A DNA stretch of 16,167 nucleotides from an uncultured Muribaculaceae bacterium (GTDB taxonomy: Bacteria; Bacteroidota; Bacteroidia; Bacteroidales; Muribaculaceae), in NCBI GenBank assembly GCA_938039795.1, contig CALHWU010000154.1, positions 1 through 16,167 of the forward strand, written 5' to 3'. Below are positions 7,133 to 13,778 of the stretch, piece after piece. The position numbers and the translations under genes are program-made. The notes below the pieces were generated by a model, which saw only the letters and a program-made list of their open reading frames with translations, did no database searches and was not told the origin of the DNA. Numbering within the stretch: the first letter of the stretch is position 1; the number at the start of each line of letters is the position of its first letter.

Positions 7133-8017
7133 CTAAGATAAGAGGCATAGCGGCTCTGAGCGATCGTCGAGAGCTTCTCTGACTGCACATCCCGGCTCAT
7201 GCGTGTGAGTGCAGTTGTTGTAACGGCATCCGGCCGACGCCTTGAATATTTCCGGGAAATAGTGACCTACTTCGGCGGCATCGAAATCAATCGTTCCGAA
7301 TCCTTTCACTCCGGGAGTGTCGATGATATATCCTCCGGCGGGAAGAGCGAACATTTCAGAGAACGTAGTCGTGTGCATACCGGTATCGTGTGTCAACGAT
7401 AACTCTGCGGTGCGCAGTCCGATTCCGGGTATCAGGCAGTTTATAAGGGAACTTTTGCCTACTCCCGAATTGCCCGATAGGAGCGAAACTTTGCCGGCCA
7501 TGCCATCGCGCAGAGAGTCGATTCCCTCTCCGGTCAGTGTAGATGTGTGAATGACAGGATAACCTATCGAACGGTAAAGGTAACTTACTGCGTCGAGCAG
7601 TTCAGTGCGTTCCTGATCTTCATGACATAGATCCACCTTGTTGATCACCAGCGTGGCAGGCACAGCGTAGGCTTCGGCGGTTGCAAGAAAGCGGTCGATA
7701 AAGGTTGTGGACGTGACAGGATGAAAAAGCGTTACAACAAGATAAGCCTCATCGACATTCGCCGCAATGATATGTGCCTCTTTCGACAGATTGCTCGCCC
7801 TTCGTATTATATAGTTTTTGCGCGGCTCTATCGCTTTAATGAACGGCAATGTTCCGGTATCGCCATCGAGTCTCACCCTGTCACCCACGGCGACAGGATT
7901 GGTTGTCCGGATACCCTTCAACCGGAAATTGCCCTTTATTTTCGCCTGCAGCTCACGTCCGTCGTCGGTGGCCACGGTATAGAAGCTGCCAGTGTTGCGT
8001 ATTACGGTTCCTGTCAT
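7133..8017 (-). CDS. rsgA: Ribosome small-subunit-dependent GTPase RsgA, C-terminus frameshifted
   Basis: RsgA is a circularly permuted GTPase that acts in late 30S subunit maturation. The 294-residue product has an N-terminal OB domain (about 1-65), then G4 NKVD (126-129), the P-loop GNSGVGKS (182-189), G3 DTPG (233-236), and a zinc knuckle with Cys264, Cys269, His271 and Cys277. After REALDD (residue 285) the frame runs into an atypical tail, RSEPLCLLS, and a stop at 7133. In another frame, from base 7161 leftward, the expected ending SRYASYLSILAD continues for 24 residues to a TGA at 7087-7089. So the gene has a frame-changing deletion and the intact ancestor ended at 7087, 9 bases from the convergent CvfB-type gene. 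GTPase and zinc sites are unaffected; whether the product works is unknown. Confidence 0.92.
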   Translation of the reverse strand: MTGTVIRNTGSFYTVATDDGRELQAKIKGNFRLKGIRTTNPVAVGDRVRLDGDTGTLPFIKAIEPRKNYIIRRASNLSKEAHIIAANVDEAYLVVTLFHPVTSTTFIDRFLATAEAYAVPATLVINKVDLCHEDQERTELLDAVSYLYRSIGYPVIHTSTLTGEGIDSLRDGMAGKVSLLSGNSGVGKSSLINCLIPGIGLRTAELSLTHDTGMHTTTFSEMFALPAGGYIIDTPGVKGFGTIDFDAAEVGHYFPEIFKASAGCRYNNCTHTHEPGCAVREALDDRSEPLCLLS

Positions 8018-8034
8018 GATTATATGGCTACAAA

Positions 8035-8081
8035 GAGGCTGCAGCGCCGGACTTCGGATATGAAGACAGCGCTGCAGCCTC
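8035..8081 (-). terminator. Hairpin terminator between the winged-helix gene and rsgA
   Basis: A perfect 13-bp stem, GAGGCTGCAGCGC (8035-8047) with GCGCTGCAGCCTC (8069-8081), has an inner CTTC/GAAG pairing. It lies 34 bases past the stop of the small winged-helix gene. On the minus strand it is followed by TTTG, a weak T-tract. It also lies within the short upstream region of rsgA. Confidence 0.65.
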
Positions 8082-8115
8082 GTTAAGTTGAGTGTGAATC
8101 ACTCCGTTGCCCTTG

Positions 8116-8325
8116 TTAACGGGCAAGAGTGATGAGGATTTCCTTGTTGTCTTCGCTCTCTTCGAATACGATTTTACCCTCGCGAGCGAGCCAGCCGAGA
8201 GCTGCGCAGATCTCTTTATCCTTCAGCTTGGTGATTTTTTTGATCTGCTTGGTGTCGAGTACGTCGGCCTCATTGAGGGCATTCCAGACCTGGCCGGCCC
8301 AACAGCCAATGGTTTCAGTGTTCAT
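8116..8325 (-). CDS. Small winged helix-turn-helix protein (DUF2582-like)
   Basis: The 69-residue protein is a single winged-helix domain: GCWAGQVWNALNEAD, then LDTKQIKKITKLKDKEICAA as the helix-turn-helix, then LGWLAREGKI and a short hairpin wing. It matches the small wHTH family (PF10771/DUF2582) common as a stand-alone gene in Bacteroidetes. Its function is not established. No ligand-binding or partner domain is present. A TAnnTTTG promoter motif lies upstream and a hairpin terminator downstream, so it is probably transcribed alone. Confidence 0.85.
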   Translation of the reverse strand: MNTETIGCWAGQVWNALNEADVLDTKQIKKITKLKDKEICAALGWLAREGKIVFEESEDNKEILITLAR

Positions 8326-8378
8326 CTTTCTTTCGGTTTTTGTTATATAAAAAGTGTGTCAGAAGCATAAGTGCGCTG

Positions 8379-8386
8379 CAAAGTTA
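8379..8386 (-). promoter_or_regulatory. Bacteroidetes-type -7 element for the winged-helix gene
   Basis: On the minus strand TAACTTTG fits TAnnTTTG and lies about 54 bases before the ATG at 8325. I do not see a clean TTTG at the -33 spacing; a run of T precedes it. Confidence 0.5.
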
Positions 8387-8470
8387 CAAAAAATGTCTGT
8401 AATTTTGGCTTTTACGCATAACAAATCTGCATTTTCAATGGTTCACGACGATAAAAACGAAAGCAAAACA

Positions 8471-9301
8471 CTACAACAACGGCTCTGCACGCCGCCGGGG
8501 GATACCTAAACTGATAGCGCGCTGAGCATCGGCACGGGCGTCGGCCGGTCGGTAACGGAGACGGTTGAGCAGCGCCCGGTAAAGATACAGCTCGCCATAT
8601 GCCGGATCGATCTGCAGGCCGCGCGCTATGTCATCGGCAGCTTCCGCGAGACTCCCGCTCATGATATGGGCGATCGACAGGGCGGCATAATGTTCAGCCC
8701 TTGGATTGGCGGCCACAACCCTTCTCAAGGGCCCGACTGCCTTTGCATACTGTCCCTGACTGGTCAGAAAGGTAGCGCGGGCGAAGTCGGTACGCGAATC
8801 ATCCGGAGCGATCCGTTCCAGACGCCGCAGCTCCACCTCAGACTGAATGGAATCCCCGCTTCCTATCGTTGCCAGGACATGAAAATAAAGAGCGTCGACA
8901 TTGGTCGAATCGATAGCGAGCACTCTCTCCCAGTCGGCAAGAGCATCACTCTGGCGCCCCATAGCGGTAAGCACCCTGGCACGGTTGGCGATCATGACTG
9001 TGGAATTAGGGGCCATACGGAGAGCATCGTCGAGAGTCGACAGAGCCATCGAATCATTTCCCTGGTAAAATCTCACCATGCCAAGGTTGGACATCAGAAG
9101 CACATTGGCCGGATTGGCCGGCTCAAGCCTCATGGCCTTTAGAAAAAGACTCTCGGCAAGCGGCCATTCGGCCACCGCGCAAGCGCTGTCGGCCTGTTCT
9201 ACCAGCCGGAGATATGGAGCATGGCGCTCTTCGGCATCCTGAGCGGCCGCGCCCGAAGCGATGAATATCGCTGTCAATACAAGCCAAATAGTTTTTTTCA
9301 T
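8471..9301 (-). CDS. Secreted tetratricopeptide-repeat protein
   Basis: The 276-residue protein starts with a signal peptide (MKKTIWLVLTAIFIASGAAA, cleavage predicted after Ala20 before Gln). No lipobox cysteine is seen. The rest is a TPR solenoid. Repeats with the usual small/aromatic spacing include WPLAESLFLKAMRLEPAN, LSTLDDALRMAPN, ALADWERVLAIDST, AVGPLRRVVAANPRA and AADDIARGLQIDPA. Such proteins act as protein-protein scaffolds in the periplasm; the partner is unknown. It carries no enzymatic domain. No neighbour on the same strand is close enough to suggest an operon. The sequence TAACTTCG just upstream (9314-9307) is near the -7 consensus and would give an almost leaderless transcript. 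Confidence 0.87.
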   Translation of the reverse strand: MKKTIWLVLTAIFIASGAAAQDAEERHAPYLRLVEQADSACAVAEWPLAESLFLKAMRLEPANPANVLLMSNLGMVRFYQGNDSMALSTLDDALRMAPNSTVMIANRARVLTAMGRQSDALADWERVLAIDSTNVDALYFHVLATIGSGDSIQSEVELRRLERIAPDDSRTDFARATFLTSQGQYAKAVGPLRRVVAANPRAEHYAALSIAHIMSGSLAEAADDIARGLQIDPAYGELYLYRALLNRLRYRPADARADAQRAISLGIPRRRAEPLL

Positions 9302-9378
9302 ACCGCGAAGTTAGCCACTCCCCATGTTTCTGGCTGCATATCTGTCGGTAAATATTGTTAACGGACACTGATATAAGC

Positions 9379-9412
9379 AGCGGCCGCAATGCCATCTGAC
9401 ATTGCGGCCGCT
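9379..9412 (-). terminator. Hairpin after the acyl-CoA dehydrogenase gene
   Basis: A perfect 13-bp stem, AGCGGCCGCAATG (9379-9391) with CATTGCGGCCGCT (9400-9412), surrounds an 8-base loop. It lies 35 bases past the stop of the acyl-CoA dehydrogenase gene and is the likely end of the etf-acyl-CoA dehydrogenase transcript. The T-tract on the minus strand is poor (GCTTATAT). Confidence 0.6.
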
Positions 9413-9447
9413 TTAACTTTAATATGAAGTTGATCGACTCTGGAATA

Positions 9448-11151
9448 TCACTCCGCCTTGTAGAGATCAAGCTGCGAAGGATTGAAAGCTGCGATGAACT
9501 CGGCATGACGCGCTACCTCGCTCTGTGCCAGCTTGCAGTATACGCCGGCCGAGCGGGTAAAGTCCTGATTGCGCTCCGCATCCGAAAGAAGCAGATAGCT
9601 CATTATGATATTCCCTGCCATCTCCACCATGCGGCGGGCCATAAAGTCGGTATAAGCCGTATCGTTGACGGCGGCGACAGCTGCCACAGCGGTCTCGTAC
9701 TGAGCTGTGAGGCCGATAAGGATATCTTTGATCCACTGCAGATCCTCGCGCACAGGCTGGGCCTCATAATCGCGGATCATTGCCAGATAGGTGCCGGTGG
9801 TGACGTGGCGTATGGCAGCCACGACCTGAAGCTGGGTCGTGCCCTCGTATATGGATGTGATGCGTGCGTCGCGGTAAACGCGCTCGCAGGCATAGTCCTT
9901 CATAAAGCCCGATCCGCCATGGATCTGTATGCTGTCATAGGCGTTCTGGTTGCAATATTCGCTACCCATGCCCTTCACAAGAGGAGTGCAGGCGTCGGCG
10001 AGTTTGCTATAATGCTTCATCTCCTTACGCTCGTCAGCGCTGAGCGAACGCTCCTTGGCAATATCTTCATAGATCTTGTAGATGTCGACAAAGCGGGCGG
10101 TCTCGTAGAGCAGAGCGCGCGAAGCGTCGAGTTTTGCCTTCATGACAGAGAGCATCTCCGACACTGCCGGGAACTCAATGATGGCTTTTCCAAACTGCTT
10201 GCGGTCCTTTGCATATGCGAGAGCTTCACGGTAGGCACGCTCGCTGACGCCGACCGACTGTGCAGCGATACCCAGACGGGCGCCGTTCATAAGAGCCATC
10301 ACATATTTGATAAGACCCATGCGGCGCGAGCCGACGAGTTCAGCCGGGGCGTTCTTGTAAGTAAGCTCGCATGTCGGCGAACCCTTGATACCCATCTTGT
10401 TCTCGATGCGTCTAACGTCGACTCCGCCATTGCGCTTGTCGTAGATGAACATCGACAGGCCGCGACCGTCGCGTGTGCCCTCTTCCGAGCGGGCGAGCAC
10501 CAGATGTATATCACTGTCACCATTGGTGATGAAGCGCTTCACGCCATTGAGCACCCAGCTGCCGTCGGGCTTCTGGGTAGCCTTGAGCATCACCGACTGC
10601 AGGTCGGAGCCGGCATCGGGCTCGGTCAGGTCCATCGACATGGTCTCCCCCTTGCATACGCGCGGTATGTAGCGCTGTTTCTGATCCTCGTCGGCAAACT
10701 CATATATTGTCTCGGCGCAGTCCTGCAGTCCCCAGAGATTCTCGAAACCGGTATCTGCGCGGCTGACGATATCGGCAGCCATGATATACGGCGTGATGGG
10801 GAAATTCAGTCCGCCGAGACGGCGCGGCATGGCCATGCCCATCAGGCCGGCCTTGCGGCAGAGTTCGAGGTTTTCCTGCGTACCCGGAGCATAGATGACA
10901 CGTCCGTTCTCTACCTTCGGACCGTCGTGATCCACTCCTTCGGCATTGTCGGCGATTGTGCCGCCGCAGATATCTCCCACGATCTCAAGCACCTTGTCAT
11001 AAGAATCCATCGCGTCAGCGAAGTCCATAGGCGCATAGTCGTATTTGGCGGCGTCGGAATAATTGCGCTCCTTGAGCTCGACGATCTTCTGCATCAGCGG
11101 ATGGTTGAGATGATGCCTCAGATCGGGATTATCGGTATAAAAATTAGCCAT
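9448..11151 (-). CDS. Acyl-CoA dehydrogenase (FAD-dependent, long Bacteroidetes form)
   Basis: The enzyme catalyses alpha,beta-desaturation of an acyl-CoA (or the reverse), passing electrons to electron-transfer flavoprotein. The 567-residue protein has the N-terminal helical domain, the middle beta domain with DLTEPDAGSDL and LNGVKRFITNGD, and the C-terminal helical domain with RKQFGKAI and IHGGSGFMKDY. The catalytic base is Glu436 in IYEGTTQLQ, the position used by short- and medium-chain enzymes. An extra C-terminal helical extension of about 110 residues makes it longer than the roughly 380-residue classical form. The gene starts 5 bases after the etfA stop codon, so it belongs to an etf operon. 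Chain-length specificity cannot be read from the sequence. Confidence 0.93.
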   Translation of the reverse strand: MANFYTDNPDLRHHLNHPLMQKIVELKERNYSDAAKYDYAPMDFADAMDSYDKVLEIVGDICGGTIADNAEGVDHDGPKVENGRVIYAPGTQENLELCRKAGLMGMAMPRRLGGLNFPITPYIMAADIVSRADTGFENLWGLQDCAETIYEFADEDQKQRYIPRVCKGETMSMDLTEPDAGSDLQSVMLKATQKPDGSWVLNGVKRFITNGDSDIHLVLARSEEGTRDGRGLSMFIYDKRNGGVDVRRIENKMGIKGSPTCELTYKNAPAELVGSRRMGLIKYVMALMNGARLGIAAQSVGVSERAYREALAYAKDRKQFGKAIIEFPAVSEMLSVMKAKLDASRALLYETARFVDIYKIYEDIAKERSLSADERKEMKHYSKLADACTPLVKGMGSEYCNQNAYDSIQIHGGSGFMKDYACERVYRDARITSIYEGTTQLQVVAAIRHVTTGTYLAMIRDYEAQPVREDLQWIKDILIGLTAQYETAVAAVAAVNDTAYTDFMARRMVEMAGNIIMSYLLLSDAERNQDFTRSAGVYCKLAQSEVARHAEFIAAFNPSQLDLYKAE

Positions 11152-11156
11152 TGTCT

Positions 11157-11312
11157 TTACTTCGAGTTCTTTTTGTAGTACTTGATGAGTTTGGGCACGA
11201 TCTCCTCGGCATTGCCTGTTATTACATAGTCGGCAATTGTGTTGATGGGAGCGTCGGGATCATTGTTGATGGAAATGACCATGGCGCTGTCCTGCATGCC
11301 GGCGATGTGCTG
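11157..11312 (-). CDS. etfA: Electron transfer flavoprotein alpha subunit, C-terminal fragment
   Basis: On the minus strand, ending at a TAA at 11157-11159, about 51 codons match the FAD-domain end of EtfA: QHIAGMQDSAMVIS, then INNDPDAPI, then IADYVITG and a Lys-rich tail. EtfA/EtfB shuttle electrons between acyl-CoA dehydrogenases and other redox partners. The gene lies 5 bases upstream of the acyl-CoA dehydrogenase start, a usual operon arrangement. Roughly the first 270 residues are missing because the sequence changes to an unrelated regulator gene at about 11,301-11,315. The truncation coincides with a change of genome style, so it is probably an assembly break, not a gene deletion. Confidence 0.85.
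   Translation of the reverse strand, partial: QHIAGMQDSAMVISINNDPDAPINTIADYVITGNAEEIVPKLIKYYKKNSK
11301..11312. other. Chimeric junction between Bacteroidales and Firmicutes sequence
   Basis: These 12 bases fit both flanking genes. Read leftward they encode the QHIA-G core of EtfA; read rightward they encode GDVL of the GntR-family motif GDxLPSE. To the left, genes lack ribosome binding sites and have TAnnTTTG promoters. To the right, genes have strong ribosome binding sites and TATAAT promoters. Both genes at the join are cut mid-domain. The shared short overlap is what a misjoin through microhomology would leave. Confidence 0.8.
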
Positions 11313-11927
11313 CCCTCGGAACAGGAATGGGCAGAAGCTCTGTCTATCAAAAAGCGGGATGTGCGTCCGATTTTAAAGAATTTGGAAATGACCGGTGTGC
11401 TGTCCTGTTCCAAAGAGGGGGAGATGACACTTTCTAAAGATATGTCCGACAGCATGGAGGAACTGCTGCATGTGATGTTTCTGATACAAAAAATTTCACC
11501 CTATGAGGTGTGTCAGATGCGGCGGGCAATGGAGTTGTCGGCATTTCCTATGGTATTTGCCAGACGGGAACGGCTGGATCTGGACGAATTGAAAAACTTG
11601 CTGGACGAATTCCGATACGGCAACGGACTGGACAGTATTCGTGCTGATGAAGAAATGCACCGCTGGCTGATCAAGGCTTCAGGAAACCGGCTCATGGAAT
11701 GTGTGATGCAGGGTATCTGGGATATTTGTTCTGCACAGATCAACCTGATCTTGTCAGACAGCACGGAAAAACTGCGGCAGAAGCAGGCAACCATTCATGA
11801 AAAGATTTATAAGAGCCTGATGATCGGTGATCTGAAAATGGGCATGGGTGCGTTGCAGACCCACTATGATATTATTGAACAGGCATTGGCAGATCAGTCA
11901 CTGTATGACCTTAGTTCTATTGCGTGA
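11301..11927 (+). CDS. GntR/FadR-family transcriptional regulator with FCD domain, 5'-truncated
   Basis: The frame ending at the TGA 11925-11927 begins, after the join, inside the winged helix-turn-helix: GDVLPSEQEWAEALSIKK, then RPILKNLEMTGVL, the recognition helix and wing of FadR-type regulators. The FCD ligand-binding domain follows (YEVCQMRRAMELSA, ADEEMHRWLIKASGN, then His residues in IHEKIY and LQTHYD). The Asp and three His positions are those that bind metal in many FCD domains. FCD regulators usually repress genes for small organic acid or sugar-acid use; the ligand here is unknown. About the first 25 residues, including the start, are missing. The frame stays open leftward to 11151, but that stretch is antisense to etfA and is not part of this gene. 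The next gene starts 30 bases downstream and may be co-transcribed. Confidence 0.8.
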   Translation, partial: GDVLPSEQEWAEALSIKKRDVRPILKNLEMTGVLSCSKEGEMTLSKDMSDSMEELLHVMFLIQKISPYEVCQMRRAMELSAFPMVFARRERLDLDELKNLLDEFRYGNGLDSIRADEEMHRWLIKASGNRLMECVMQGIWDICSAQINLILSDSTEKLRQKQATIHEKIYKSLMIGDLKMGMGALQTHYDIIEQALADQSLYDLSSIA

Positions 11928-11957
11928 GTGTTTTGTGTCGGTGCAGGGGAGGCTGGT

Positions 11958-12737
11958 ATGAATTTATTTTTGACATTGGCGTTTTTATTTTTGATCGGCA
12001 GTGTCCTCGGCTGGGGACTGGAGGTAATATTCCGTCGGTTCTTTTCAGCACACCGCTGGGTGAATCCGGGATTTCTGGTAGGGCCGTATTTGCCGCTGTA
12101 TGGCTCCAGTTTGTGTGTGCTGTACCTGCTGGCGATGCTGGAATCGCTGATGCCGGTGGAAAATCCGTTGTTGAAAAAGATCCTGCTCTTTGTGGTCATG
12201 GCGTTGGCGATCACGGCACTGGAATATGTGGCAGGGCTGATCTTTATCCGCGGCATGAAAATCAAGCTGTGGGATTATTCTGACCGTTGGGGCAATATCC
12301 AGGGCATTATCTGTCCGTTGTTTACATTTTTCTGGATGGTGCTCAGTGCAGTGTACTATTTTCTGATCCACCCGCACATTTTGAATGCGTTGCACTGGCT
12401 GGCGGAAAATCTGGCGTTTTCGTTCGGCATCGGTTTTTTCTATGGAATTTTTCTCATCGATGTAGGATATTCCACACACCTGATGGTAAAGATCCGCGAA
12501 TTTGCGAAAGAAACCAATATCGTGGTACGGGTGGAAGAACTGCGGGAGGACATTCACGATGCCCTGCAAAAGAAAAATGTACGTCGGTTTTTCTTTCCCA
12601 TGCATGGCGGTGTGCCGGTGCGGGAAATGCTGGATCAGTACGTGAAGCAGCATTTCTCACGGGAAAAATCGCAGGGGAAGTGGATTCGCCTGCCCGTGAA
12701 AAAAGCCCGAAAGCAAAAAGATACCCAAAAGAGATAA
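11958..12737 (+). CDS. CmpB-family putative ABC transporter permease (membrane protein)
   Basis: The 259-residue protein has about five hydrophobic segments: residues 2-20, around YLPLYGSSLCVLYLLAMLE, ILLFVVMALAITALEYVAG, IICPLFTFFWMVLSAVYYF and LAFSFGIGFFYGIFLIDV. A basic cytoplasmic tail follows. Family hallmarks are GWGLEVIFRR, VNPGFLVGPYLPLYG and LWDYSDRWGNIQG (PF06541 type, common in Clostridia). The transport role is only inferred from the family name; no ATPase gene is beside it. The start at ATG 11958 is chosen because GGGGAGG lies 7-8 bases upstream; an in-frame GTG at 11928 has no such site. Its stop codon abuts the inverted-repeat element at 12738. Confidence 0.85.
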   Translation: MNLFLTLAFLFLIGSVLGWGLEVIFRRFFSAHRWVNPGFLVGPYLPLYGSSLCVLYLLAMLESLMPVENPLLKKILLFVVMALAITALEYVAGLIFIRGMKIKLWDYSDRWGNIQGIICPLFTFFWMVLSAVYYFLIHPHILNALHWLAENLAFSFGIGFFYGIFLIDVGYSTHLMVKIREFAKETNIVVRVEELREDIHDALQKKNVRRFFFPMHGGVPVREMLDQYVKQHFSREKSQGKWIRLPVKKARKQKDTQKR

Positions 12738-12788
12738 GGCAATACTACACAAAGATTGTGCGACAGACGCTCTTTGTGCGGTATTGCC
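12738..12788. repeat. Miniature inverted-repeat element, complete short copy
   Basis: Arms of 18 bases, GGCAATACTACACAAAGA (12738-12755) and TCTTTGTGCGGTATTGCC (12771-12788), pair at 16 of 18 positions plus a wobble. The 15-base centre has its own GCG/CGC dyad. ATAA stands directly on both sides (12734-12737 and 12789-12792), which may be a 4-bp target duplication. The first 33 bases match a second copy at 16113 at 29 positions. It encodes nothing, so any mobility would depend on a transposase elsewhere. The left ATAA contains the stop codon of the CmpB-type gene. Confidence 0.7.
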
Positions 12789-12797
12789 ATAAGAATT

Positions 12798-12840
12798 AAA
12801 CAGCCCGACAGTTTCTCTTGCTGAAACTGTCGGGCTGTTT
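12798..12840. terminator. Strong bidirectional intrinsic terminator
   Basis: A perfect 18-bp stem (12798-12815 with 12823-12840) has a 7-base loop TCTTGCT. Its outer end gives TTT to the right and AAA (TTTAATTC on the minus strand) to the left. It stands between the stop codons of two convergent genes, the CmpB-type gene and the metallophosphoesterase, 10 bases from the latter, and can serve both. Confidence 0.9.
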
Positions 12841-12850
12841 GTGTGCAGGA

Positions 12851-13564
12851 TCAATCTTCTTCCGGAGCCGTCTGCTTTCGGCTGCGTCTGCGGCTTTCCG
12901 ATTCTACCGGCAGCACATCTTCAAACATGGCATAGAACTTCATAGGAATAAAGCGGTCCATGTGGCACTTGCCGAAGAACCATTTCCGATAGCTGCACTG
13001 TTTGATGATGTCCTCAAAAAACGTGTGAATTTCCAGACGCTGCTGCATATCGACACCAAGGCAGTCTTTCAGAGAAGCCGGCGGTTCGTGGGTGATGATG
13101 TAGTCCACCTGTGCATTGTGCTCGTTCAGGTTGTGAATGGCACGGCGAATCTCTGCATGTGTGGGTTGTTCCCGCTGCCACCAGTTCCGACCCTGCCGGA
13201 ACTCGAAATCCTGACTGTGTCCGCCGCCAAATGTGAAGTAGGTGCGGTCGTCAATGGTGAAGATCTCGCCACGCATCATGTGGAAAATATTCGGGGCAAT
13301 GAGATGTGCCCTGCCGCCACGCCAGCGGACAGTCCGGAAGCTTTGTTCCAGAATGTCAAAGTTTTCGTGGCAGCCGTCTACAAAGGCAATGGTAAACGGC
13401 ATTTCCCGCAGCTTTTTCAGATTTTGCTTTTCCTGACGGGAACCGTCCCAGATAAACCCGAAGTCGCCGCAGACGATCAGAACATCGCCGGCTTTCATTT
13501 TTTTGAAAATGGGATTTTTGAAACGGGACAGATCTCCGTGCATGTCACCTGTGATATATACCAA
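12851..13564 (-). CDS. Calcineurin-like metallophosphoesterase
   Basis: The 237-residue protein has the ordered metal-binding motifs of the superfamily: GDMHGD (Asp7, His9), GDFG (Asp34), DGCHEN (His66), THEPP (His159) and GKCH (His201). It is probably a cytoplasmic phosphodiesterase or phosphatase of unknown substrate. Two usual residues differ: the Asn of GNH(D/E) is Cys65, and the first His of GHxH is Lys199. The start is set at TTG 13564 (M-VYITGDMHGD) because AAGGAGG lies 8-9 bases upstream and homologues typically begin MVYITGD. A more distal in-frame TTG at 13594 lies on the far side of that ribosome binding site. The C-terminal tail is Arg/Lys-rich, then acidic. A promoter lies upstream at 13644-13672. 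Confidence 0.87.
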   Translation of the reverse strand: MVYITGDMHGDLSRFKNPIFKKMKAGDVLIVCGDFGFIWDGSRQEKQNLKKLREMPFTIAFVDGCHENFDILEQSFRTVRWRGGRAHLIAPNIFHMMRGEIFTIDDRTYFTFGGGHSQDFEFRQGRNWWQREQPTHAEIRRAIHNLNEHNAQVDYIITHEPPASLKDCLGVDMQQRLEIHTFFEDIIKQCSYRKWFFGKCHMDRFIPMKFYAMFEDVLPVESESRRRSRKQTAPEED

Positions 13565-13643
13565 AAGGAAGCCCTCCTTAAAAAGTGAAATCAAATTTCA
13601 TGCTCTGGTGTTTATTTTTGCATGATTTTCAGTTACATAGATT

Positions 13644-13672
13644 ATTTTATCATATTTTCCGTGAAAGGTAAA
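13644..13672 (-). promoter_or_regulatory. Sigma-A promoter of the metallophosphoesterase gene
   Basis: On the minus strand the -35 TTTACC (13672-13667) and the -10 TAAAAT (13649-13644) are separated by exactly 17 bases. A TG stands one base before the -10, making it an extended -10. It is about 80 bases upstream of the TTG start. Confidence 0.7.
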
Positions 13673-13676
13673 TAAA

Positions 13677-13699
13677 TTTTCGAAAAAAGTCTTTTCGAA
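13677..13699. repeat. Two direct copies of TTTTCGAA overlapping the divergent promoter
   Basis: TTTTCGAA occurs at 13677-13684 and 13692-13699, a 15-base period. The first copy is part of the 10-bp palindrome TTTTCGAAAA. The second covers the -35 region of the rightward promoter. The placement suggests an operator, but no binding protein can be named. Confidence 0.4.
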
Positions 13700-13720
13700 T
13701 CGGATTTTTTTTGTTATAAT
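13692..13720 (+). promoter_or_regulatory. Sigma-A promoter of the carboxypeptidase-amidase pair
   Basis: The -10 is a perfect TATAAT (13715-13720). The hexamer 17 bases upstream is TTTTCG (13692-13697), a weak -35. The gene starts about 58 bases downstream, preceded by GGGAGGA at 13763-13769. Confidence 0.7.
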
Positions 13721-13778
13721 AAGAATGTGGAGTTTGAAAACTTTCACGAATAAAGAATTTTCGGGAGGATTGCATCTT

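Noticed and set aside
9424..11178. A 584-codon open frame antisense to the acyl-CoA dehydrogenase gene
   Set aside because: It is an exact shadow of a well-conserved gene whose codon bias suppresses stops on the opposite strand. The translation is rich in His, Leu and Val with no recognisable domain.
11151..11300. N-terminal 50 residues of an apparent 258-residue regulator
   Set aside because: This stretch is antisense to the etfA C-terminus and stays open only by chance through the chimeric join.
11157..12737. Possible novel operon linking etf/acyl-CoA dehydrogenase to a GntR regulator and a CmpB-type permease
   Set aside because: The link crosses the chimeric join, and the genes on each side have different expression signals, so the association is not biological evidence.
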